A stretch of 25,130 bases of DNA, taken from contig JARRJY010000060.1 of NCBI GenBank assembly GCA_037388705.1, positions 1 through 25,130 of the forward strand, given 5' to 3'. A program made the position numbers and the translations under genes. The notes below the pieces were generated by a model. The model searched no databases and was not told the origin of the DNA. It saw only the letters and a list, made by a program, of their open reading frames with translations. Shown here piece after piece: positions 7,611 to 13,788 of this stretch (its first letter is position 1; every line of letters starts with the position of its first letter). Source of the stretch: JARRJY01 sp037388705. GTDB lineage: Bacteria; Pseudomonadota; Gammaproteobacteria; UBA6429; Thiohalophilaceae.

Positions 7611-8689
7611 TGGAATTACTGTTACATACAATTAACGTTTTTATCAGTACCATTGGTGATGTATTGCCGATTGCCGGGATTATTTTTGGATTCCAGTTCC
7701 TGGTGATTCGAAAACCGGTACCGCATATGAAAAATGTCATTACCGGTTTTTTCCTGGTTTTAATAGGCCTGGCATTATTCCTTGTCGGGCTTGAAGAAGC
7801 CTTGTTCCCGTTAGGCGAGGTAATGGCAAAACAGTTAACTGATCCCGCCTTTATATTTGCCGGACTGGAAAAATCGCTGGACCTGGTAACCTGGCAGGAT
7901 TATTACTGGGTATATATTTTTGCTGCAACAATAGGCTTTTCAACAACCATTGCCGAACCTTCTTTACTGGCAGTTGCCATTAAAGCGCAACAGGTATCGG
8001 CTGGTTCTATCAATCCCTGGGGTTTACGAACGGCGGTTGCCATCGGGGTTGGTATAGGTATCGCGCTGGGTACATACCGGATTATTTCCGGTACACCTTT
8101 ACACTATTACATCATTACTGGTTACGTGTTGGTAATAATCCAGACGTTCTATGCCCCGAAGATGATAGTAGCACTGGCTTATGATTCCGGTGGTGTCACC
8201 ACATCAACAGTAACCGTGCCACTGGTAACAGCGTTAGGGCTGGGGCTTGCGAATACCGTACCTGGTCGAAGTGCATTGCTGGATGGTTTTGGCTTAATCG
8301 CATTTGCCAGTTTATTTCCCATGATTACGGTAATGGCCTATGCACAGTTGAGTGAATGGTGGGCGAAAAAAGATAGTAAAACAGATGATGTCATGGAGGC
8401 AGCTCGTAGTGAGGGTGCCACAGGTATGACAGTGATTAACCAGGCACGTGGTGAAGGGCTGGTAAAAAGCAAAACGTTTTTTGGCCTTACCCTGGAAACA
8501 CAGCGTGACATGATATTAATGCTGGTTGAGGAACATTTATCACGCAATATCCTGGAGAAAATTGCCGGTGTTGGTGAGTTTGATAAAAAACCCGGTACCG
8601 GAATTGCCTTCCAGATAAATGTTGAGGATGCGCTCGGAGTCGCACACCAGGTCGAACAATTAAGTGAAGTGGTTGAGGAGGAAATATGA
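7610..8689 (+). CDS. DUF1538 integral membrane protein, subunit B, fused to a C-terminal PII-like domain
   Basis: 359 residues from ATG 7610, which overlaps the stop of the preceding gene. Residues 1-247 repeat the DUF1538 fold seen in subunit A, with GFSTTIAEPSLLA, AYDSGGVTTSTVTVPLVTAL and DGFGLIAFASLFP. After the last hydrophobic segment a soluble domain (about 254-349) reads DVMEAARSEGATGMTVINQA and RGEG, then EEHLSRNILEKIA, then KPGTGIAFQINVEDALGV. This follows the order of PII proteins: the GxTGxTV..xxGxG element, a helix, then the (D/P)GxGxxF strand. The T-loop region is short. PII proteins bind ATP, ADP or 2-oxoglutarate and gate transporters such as AmtB. Here the sensor is covalently attached. 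The PII assignment is mine and needs a structure-level check. Confidence 0.84.
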   Translation: MELLLHTINVFISTIGDVLPIAGIIFGFQFLVIRKPVPHMKNVITGFFLVLIGLALFLVGLEEALFPLGEVMAKQLTDPAFIFAGLEKSLDLVTWQDYYWVYIFAATIGFSTTIAEPSLLAVAIKAQQVSAGSINPWGLRTAVAIGVGIGIALGTYRIISGTPLHYYIITGYVLVIIQTFYAPKMIVALAYDSGGVTTSTVTVPLVTALGLGLANTVPGRSALLDGFGLIAFASLFPMITVMAYAQLSEWWAKKDSKTDDVMEAARSEGATGMTVINQARGEGLVKSKTFFGLTLETQRDMILMLVEEHLSRNILEKIAGVGEFDKKPGTGIAFQINVEDALGVAHQVEQLSEVVEEEI

Positions 8690-9087
8690 CAAAGAAAAAC
8701 GTCGTTCGTGTCAAAGATGTAATGAAACCGGCGGTGGATATCATCGATGGAATGATGACGATTTCTGATGCCCTGGAAAAAATGCGCCATATAGAAACCA
8801 AGGCGCTCATTATCGATAAGCGTCATGAAGATGATGAATACGGTATCGTTTTATTATCGGATATTGCCAAGCAGGTACTGGCCCTTGATCGTTCACCGGA
8901 CAGGGTCAATGTTTATGAAGTTATGAGCAAGCCGGCGATTACCGTCGATCCTGATATGGATATACGTTACTGTGCCCGCCTGTTTGAAAAATTTGGCCTG
9001 TCGCGTGCGCCGGTTCTGGAAAACAGGAAAGTCATTGGTATTATTAGTTTTACCGATATGGTTTTAAAAGGTCTGGTATCTTTGTAA
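8686..9087 (+). CDS. Two-CBS-domain protein, probable nucleotide sensor of the DUF1538 complex
   Basis: 133 residues made only of two CBS motifs (Bateman module). The first is RVKDVMKPAVDIIDGMMTIS, continuing to LLSDIAKQV. The second is NVYEVMSKPAITVDPDMDIR, continuing to RAPVLENRKVIGIISFTDMV. Such modules bind AMP, ADP, ATP or S-adenosylmethionine and regulate attached transporters or enzymes. The start ATG overlaps the stop of the DUF1538-PII gene by 4 nt (ATGA) and is preceded by GAGGAGG, a strong ribosome site, which indicates translational coupling. It is soluble and has no membrane segment. A role as regulatory subunit is inferred from this coupling. Confidence 0.88.
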   Translation: MTKKNVVRVKDVMKPAVDIIDGMMTISDALEKMRHIETKALIIDKRHEDDEYGIVLLSDIAKQVLALDRSPDRVNVYEVMSKPAITVDPDMDIRYCARLFEKFGLSRAPVLENRKVIGIISFTDMVLKGLVSL

Positions 9088-9092
9088 GTGAT

Positions 9093-9647
9093 ATGGAAAT
9101 TAGTAACGGAATATTGTCGTCAGCGCTGCAGGTCGCATCACCCAATTGTGATGAACGACCGGATGCTGCTGAGATTTCCCTGCTGGTTGTCCACGGTATC
9201 AGCCTGCCACCGGGTGAATTTGGCGGTGACTATATTGAGCAGTTTTTTACCAATACCCTCGATCCATCGATCCATCCCTTTTTTGAAGAAATCAAAGACT
9301 TACAGGTTTCCTCTCACCTTTTAATCAAACGTGATGGTACAATTATCCAGTTCGTACCGTTTACCCGGCGGGCCTGGCATGCCGGGGAATCCTGTCATAA
9401 TGGGCAGGAACGGTGTAATGACTACTCGATCGGCATTGAACTTGAGGGGGCTGATGATATTCCCTATACCGATCAACAGTACCAGGCGTTAAATGAAGTC
9501 ATCACGATCCTGCGGGAGCATTATCCGCAGATAACAGAAAAAAATATTGTCGGGCACTGCCATATTGCCCCGCAGCGCAAAACGGATCCTGGTCCTGCTT
9601 TTGAATGGGCCAGAATAAAAACAGAAAAAAATACGGAAGCCGTGTAA
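9093..9647 (+). CDS. ampD: N-acetyl-anhydromuramyl-L-alanine amidase AmpD
   Basis: 184 residues, as expected for AmpD. It is a cytoplasmic zinc amidase that removes the peptide from 1,6-anhydroMurNAc muropeptides in cell-wall recycling. The probable zinc ligands are His34 (LLVVHGISLPP), His155 (IVGHCHIAPQRKTDPG) and Asp165, with Glu116 and Lys163 matching the catalytic residues of Citrobacter AmpD. SPNCDERPD near the N-terminus and SSHLLIKRDGTIIQFVPF followed by AWHAG are also family hallmarks. The absence of a signal peptide favours AmpD over periplasmic paralogues. It begins 5 nt after the CBS gene stop and overlaps ampE by 1 nt. There is no ampR or beta-lactamase gene here, so the role is probably recycling only. 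Confidence 0.96.
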   Translation: MEISNGILSSALQVASPNCDERPDAAEISLLVVHGISLPPGEFGGDYIEQFFTNTLDPSIHPFFEEIKDLQVSSHLLIKRDGTIIQFVPFTRRAWHAGESCHNGQERCNDYSIGIELEGADDIPYTDQQYQALNEVITILREHYPQITEKNIVGHCHIAPQRKTDPGPAFEWARIKTEKNTEAV

Positions 9648-10507
9648 TGAACTTTATCGCGATAATTCTTGCTTTACTGGTAGAACATTTTTACAAGCCT
9701 GTCGTGCAATGGCGGAATTACCAGTGGTTTACGCAATACGAGCAATGGGTATATAACAAGCTGGAGGGGCGGTCTTTTCGTGATGGGCCTGTCGCGGTTA
9801 TCCTGATCTTTGGTGTAATCATCAGCCTTGCCTGGATTATCACTGCTGCCCTGTATGACTTTTTTGGTTTGTTTGGCTTTCTTTTTGCGACCGTGGTTCT
9901 AATCTATTGTATTGGTCCAACTGATCTGGACGAGGATGTACAAGGCTACCTGGCTGACATTGAGAGTGGTGATGCCGAAGGGGCCAACCACAAGGCAGAA
10001 AACATTCTTGGCTACACGGTATCAGATAAACCTGCCGTTGTTGCCGTTAAAGTAAAAGAAGCCATCTTTATTCAGGGCAATAACCGAATGCTGGGTGTAC
10101 TGTGTTGGTTTGTGTTACTTGGGCCTGCTGGTGCGCTGTTATTCCGTTTCAGCGAGATCCATAGTCGTACCTGCAAGGTAGAAAATACGGGATATGCCGA
10201 TGCCTGCAACAGGCTGTTTTATATTTTGTCCTGGTTGCCGGCACGTATAAGCGTTCTCGGTTATGCGATTGTTGGAAATTTTGTTGATACCATGAGTAAG
10301 TGGCAGGGTATGTCAGATATCTGGCAGGCGGATAATGATGAACTGGTTGTTACCAGTGGTCTGGGCGCATTGAAACACGATGAAAGCAAAGCAAGCGATG
10401 AAGCGGATATTACTGGTGTGCTTGATGCACTGGCACTTGTAAAACGTACCCTGGTTTTTTGGCTGGCAGTTCTGGCTATCTTTACCCTTACCGGTATCCT
10501 TTTCTAA
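9647..10507 (+). CDS. ampE: AmpE-like integral membrane protein
   Basis: 286 residues from ATG 9647, where the A is the last base of the ampD stop (TAATG). E. coli AmpE is of similar length. The protein starts MNFIAIILALLVEHFY, with hydrophobic segments at about 1-20, 45-90, 135-155, 180-215 and the C-terminal ~20 residues. NRLFYILSWLPARISVLGYAIVGNF corresponds to a conserved AmpE/CobD-like region (given here in two pieces: NRLFYILSWLPAR and ISVLGYAIVGNF). AmpE is an inner-membrane protein of uncertain molecular role, encoded beside AmpD in many gammaproteobacteria. The position directly after ampD supports the call. Confidence 0.88.
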   Translation: MNFIAIILALLVEHFYKPVVQWRNYQWFTQYEQWVYNKLEGRSFRDGPVAVILIFGVIISLAWIITAALYDFFGLFGFLFATVVLIYCIGPTDLDEDVQGYLADIESGDAEGANHKAENILGYTVSDKPAVVAVKVKEAIFIQGNNRMLGVLCWFVLLGPAGALLFRFSEIHSRTCKVENTGYADACNRLFYILSWLPARISVLGYAIVGNFVDTMSKWQGMSDIWQADNDELVVTSGLGALKHDESKASDEADITGVLDALALVKRTLVFWLAVLAIFTLTGILF

Positions 10508-10517
10508 ATCATCTGTT

Positions 10518-11429
10518 ATGAAATCATTTTTATACCGTGCCGCTACTCGAGTGAGTATAGGATTGCTGCATGGTGTTCTCCTGTTGCTGTCATTTTCAGT
10601 CCAGGCTATTGACGTTGTCGATGATAGCCAACGGGTTACCAGGTTAAAAAATCCGGCACAACGCATCATCAGCCTGGCACCACATACAACAGAATTATTA
10701 TTTGAAGTGGGGGCCGGGGATAAAATTATTGGTGTTGTAAAGTACAGTACTTATCCTCCAGCAGCAAAAAATATTCCCCGCGTCGGCGGGTATAAAAAAC
10801 TCGACCTGGAACGCATTGTTGGTATGAAGCCAGATCTGATTGTTGCCTGGCAAACCGGTAACCAGCCCGCCGAAATGTCTCGATTACAGGAACTGGGACT
10901 TAATATCTTTTATACGGAACCTCGACACCTGCAGGATATTGCTAGCCTGTTAAGAAGACTGGGCAAACTAACCGGAACCGAACAGCAGGCTGACCAAGCT
11001 GCTGATAAGTTCATGCGTGATTATCATTTATTACAAACCAGTTATCACAACCGGAAAACATTACGGGCATTTTACCAGATATGGGATAAACCGTTAATGA
11101 CAGTAAATGATGAACATTTGATATCAGATGTTATGAAACTGTGTGGATTAGAGAATGTTTTTGGAGATCTCGATAACCTGGTTCCGAGGATAAATGAAGA
11201 AGCAGTAATTCGTGCTGATCCACAAATCATTATTGCCGGTGGAATCAGTAAAGTGAAACCTGAATGGAAAAGCCAATGGCAGCGCTGGGATGACTTGTCT
11301 GCAACCAGGTTACATGCGCTGATAGAAATTAACCCGGATATTATTCAGCGCCATTCTTCACGAATTTTACTCGGAGCAAAACAACTTTGTGAAAAAGCAG
11401 ACGAGGTCCGGGTGCATTTCAAGCAATAG
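10518..11429 (+). CDS. btuF: Periplasmic cobalamin-binding protein of an ABC importer (BtuF-like)
   Basis: 303 residues with an N-terminal signal peptide (hydrophobic core SIGLLHGVLLLLSFSVQA, cleavage near residue 30). The mature part is a class III substrate-binding fold with RIISLAPHTTELLFEVGAGD, then GGYKKLDLERIVGMKPDLIV. These are typical of BtuF and vitamin B12 or siderophore-type binding proteins, with AWQTGNQP close by. BtuF binds cobalamin in the periplasm and delivers it to BtuCD. BtuC and BtuD are not encoded nearby. The btuB-tonB-adenosyltransferase cluster at the far end of the window supports cobalamin over a heme or siderophore ligand. The start is 10 nt after ampE, so it may be read from the same transcript, although no Shine-Dalgarno is visible. 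Confidence 0.85.
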   Translation: MKSFLYRAATRVSIGLLHGVLLLLSFSVQAIDVVDDSQRVTRLKNPAQRIISLAPHTTELLFEVGAGDKIIGVVKYSTYPPAAKNIPRVGGYKKLDLERIVGMKPDLIVAWQTGNQPAEMSRLQELGLNIFYTEPRHLQDIASLLRRLGKLTGTEQQADQAADKFMRDYHLLQTSYHNRKTLRAFYQIWDKPLMTVNDEHLISDVMKLCGLENVFGDLDNLVPRINEEAVIRADPQIIIAGGISKVKPEWKSQWQRWDDLSATRLHALIEINPDIIQRHSSRILLGAKQLCEKADEVRVHFKQ

Positions 11430-11435
11430 ATGACG

Positions 11436-12306
11436 TTACAGGCCTGGCGGCCAGTATTCCTTGCCAACATATTGCTGGTAATAGTGATGTGTTTGATCGA
11501 CTAATTCCTGTACCCGGTTTTCATCAGCTGTCGCTCTATTTTCAGAACATTCTGACGGTTCAATAAGCTCGACACCTAGTCTTGCTATGGCATCAATAGC
11601 AGCAGTCCAGTAGGCCATATATTCATTATAATCAGGCGCGATGGTTTTATAGGTATTTTTCACCATTGTGAGCAGCTCTCCAGGTTGACTGGAAATAATT
11701 TTTGACCTGTCAGTATTGGTAATCAGGTGAATCGCTTCAGTGCTATAATGTTGAGTTTCACCGTTCAATAATGTGATACCACGCATCATGATTATGTTGT
11801 CTATATAAGCAGTGATTTTCTGCTGCCTTTTTATATGCATGGCGGTAGCAAACATATCTGCCTGGCTTTCTCGTTTAAAACTACTGTATTGTGTTGAGAA
11901 CTGTTTCTCTGACATGGGGATACCACCAAAATAGAAAGTATCCACACAATGAAAAGCCTCATGGTCAACAATGAAATCAAGATGCTGTTTTTTGTCGAGG
12001 TATTTTTCTTGCGGTAATGAAGCAAGCACATTTTCTGGCAGATCAATAAAATGAGATGTTGCGATCTTGTTAGTTGCTACGTTACTTTCAGGGTCAAGTT
12101 TTTTCCCATTCATCGTTTTCAAGGTATACAAACTGGATTTCAGGAAATGACTGGTTATAAAAGTTCAGTTTTTCCCGGATAGACTGGTTTATTTTTTCAG
12201 TTGACCAATCAGCTTCACTTGCGGGACTTTTCGAAACAAAAGCGACAATAGAAACAATTAAGGCCAGTGAAAAGTTTACGACTCTATATATATTGGATAC
12301 ATACAT
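11436..12306 (-). pseudogene. Secreted HExxH metallopeptidase-like protein, split by a +1 frameshift
   Basis: Two overlapping frames form one gene. The first (12306 down to 12094) starts MYVSNIYRVVNFSLALIVSIV, with a signal peptide ending near SPASEA, and stops after YLENDEWEKT. The second (open from 12131 to 11436) carries the catalytic part: DFIVDHEAFHCVD at about 11940-11975 and SFKRESQADMFATAMH about 27 residues later. HEAFH would bind zinc with two His, and an acidic residue of the second motif could be the third ligand, as in gluzincin-type enzymes. Removing one A from the A6 run near 12104 joins the frames in exact register, giving about 285 residues. Sequencing error, a recent null mutation and ribosomal slippage are all possible. 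I do not recognise the family. It ends 6 nt from btuF, convergent. Confidence 0.65.
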
Positions 12307-12354
12307 CGTTTAACAATAGGTTGGATTATCAGTAACTGCAAGCGGGGGGAAATG

Positions 12355-12398
12355 CGAATAAGTGGTTAGCCCCTTATTCGGCCAGCTACACTAGCTGG
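12355..12398. repeat. Two adjacent hairpins after the Rossmann-protein gene
   Basis: CCAGCTA-CAC-TAGCTGG (12382-12398) is a 7-bp stem with 3-nt loop that contains the stop codon of the minus-strand gene. Beside it CGAATAAG (12355-12362) and CTTATTCG (12373-12380) form an 8-bp stem with a 10-nt loop. Neither is followed by a T-run on the minus strand, so they are not ordinary intrinsic terminators. They may protect mRNA ends or attenuate transcription between the two tandem genes. Confidence 0.4.
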
Positions 12399-13158
12399 AT
12401 TGCTTGTGAATTTCCCGGAGTTTTGGAACATCCAGGCCGTCCCTGTCGGCAATTTCCAGCGCCCGCTGTAGACGTGCCGGTGCTGATCTACCCATACACA
12501 TGTGCTGCAGATCGCCATCAATACCTTTTTTAAAGCCCACAATCAGTTTTTCACGATCCAGGTCGTGACCAACAAGGGCCGCCTGAATATCCATGACTTC
12601 ATTGGCAACTTCCCGCGCCAGCTCGTTGTGGTTATTCCATAAGTCTTCCACGTTACCCCTGGTTACCAGCCCGCTGATATTGGTTGTCAGAATGTAAACA
12701 TTCTTGATAAGTAACTCTTCCTCCATGTTTTCCAGTGTTCCAACATCTTGTGCAGGAATATCCAGTGTCGCAAGGGCATCAACCAGCAGGGAAGCTTTAG
12801 GTCCGAAGCAGGGGGATGGAATTAATACCTTGGAGTCCTGACCTTTTTTCTTCTCAAACCATACGGAGATCACCGTAGGATTCTCAAAGTTATAGGGTAA
12901 CCAGTCTTTGGGGAGTAATTCATTTTGTAACAAGGCAATGTGTTTATGCCAGGTATCCGGAATTATTTTTAATGTCGATTGAAGATCAGCCTCAGCAACG
13001 GCAACCAGTACCAGTTCCGGATCAGGGATCTCGTTGGCCAGTTCATTAATATTGGTGTCACGTGTTACCGGGTAAACAGGGTGTCCTAACCTGAGAAAAG
13101 CACGGGTAAACACACTACCCATTTCACCAATACCAATAACGACAACGGGAGATTTCAT
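12391..13158 (-). CDS. NAD(P)-binding Rossmann protein, ketopantoate reductase / 6PGDH-like
   Basis: 255 residues. The N-terminus PVVVIGIGEMGSVFTRAFLR has the dinucleotide-binding GxGxxG motif at residues 9-14. VLVAVAEADLQSTL follows as the next strand and helix of a Rossmann fold. The C-terminal half is helical, with LIKNVYILTTNISGLV and GNVEDLWNNHNELAREVANE, resembling the helical domain of 6-phosphogluconate or ketopantoate reductase relatives. This domain carries substrate residues in those enzymes, but I cannot identify a specific substrate. A cytoplasmic oxidoreductase is likely. It starts 14 nt after the DUF2322 gene stop and is probably co-transcribed with it. Confidence 0.72.
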   Translation of the reverse strand: MKSPVVVIGIGEMGSVFTRAFLRLGHPVYPVTRDTNINELANEIPDPELVLVAVAEADLQSTLKIIPDTWHKHIALLQNELLPKDWLPYNFENPTVISVWFEKKKGQDSKVLIPSPCFGPKASLLVDALATLDIPAQDVGTLENMEEELLIKNVYILTTNISGLVTRGNVEDLWNNHNELAREVANEVMDIQAALVGHDLDREKLIVGFKKGIDGDLQHMCMGRSAPARLQRALEIADRDGLDVPKLREIHKQSS

Positions 13159-13172
13159 TTTATTAACCTTTA

Positions 13173-13496
13173 TTATTTTTCAATTACGTTTACCTGGTAT
13201 AGCAGGTCGTTATTTATAAGCTCAAAAAGACGATCAATATTCGGGTGTTTGCCCGGGTTGTTTCGTGCATCTTCGGTATGTTCGGCATAAAGCTGCAGAG
13301 CCTGTTCGGCAGCTGCTTTATCCAGCTGGCCATTCTCCGCACTAACATGATAATACACCGAGACCGAACCTGATTTGCCAGGAATATTTTCAATACTATC
13401 AATTAACTTACCTTGTTCATTAAGCAGGTTCAGTTGTTGTATGTGAGAAGTATCTTTGAGTGTCGGCAATATGTCTTTAAATGATGATGTTTGCAT
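13173..13496 (-). CDS. DUF2322 family protein
   Basis: 107 residues, matching the size of this small cytoplasmic family. Characteristic sequence includes SFKDILPTLKDTSHIQQLNL, then ENIPGKSGSVSVYYHV, and the very conserved AEHTEDARNNPGKHPNIDRL. No function is established to my knowledge. ATG at 13496. It precedes the Rossmann gene by 14 nt and is divergent from hppA across a 289-nt AT-rich spacer. That spacer shows no further gene or clear promoter that I can assign. Confidence 0.85.
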   Translation of the reverse strand: MQTSSFKDILPTLKDTSHIQQLNLLNEQGKLIDSIENIPGKSGSVSVYYHVSAENGQLDKAAAEQALQLYAEHTEDARNNPGKHPNIDRLFELINNDLLYQVNVIEK

Positions 13497-13767
13497 AATT
13501 TTAATATTGGAGTTTTTAATCGAAGAATAAAATGTTCATATATTAGCTTTTTATTTTAACATGAATAATATTTTTATATTATGAATCATTAACTTATAGA
13601 TTTTATGGTTATGTTTTTCTGCCTGGCGAAAAAACGTACTGCGCAGAAATTTCTACAGCATTTTTTTAATAATAGGCGTAGCATTGAGCGTTAAATAATA
13701 ATAAATACGGTTAAGCAAGTGTTATGCAGGGACAGGTTGGAACGTAAAACAATAAATAACTAACTAA

Positions 13768-13788
13768 TATTTAAAGGGGACACCCATG
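13768..13788 (+). promoter_or_regulatory. Strong ribosome binding site and start of hppA
   Basis: AAAGGGGA lies 6 nt upstream of ATG 13786. This is one of the strongest Shine-Dalgarno matches in the window and fixes the hppA start. It also fits high expression of a membrane pump. Confidence 0.6.

Noticed and set aside
8338..8826. 162-residue open frame on the minus strand
   Set aside because: It lies fully antisense to the DUF1538-PII and CBS genes, whose protein motifs are clear. It has no start signals and an implausible composition.
12094..12131. Programmed -1 ribosomal frameshift in the HExxH gene
   Set aside because: The needed shift is +1, and no X XXY YYZ slippery heptamer fits the frame. 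An indel in the A6 run is simpler.
13617..13648. TTCTGC/GCAGAA dyad upstream of hppA as a regulatory stem
   Set aside because: A 6-bp stem with a 20-nt loop in AT-rich sequence is easily random.
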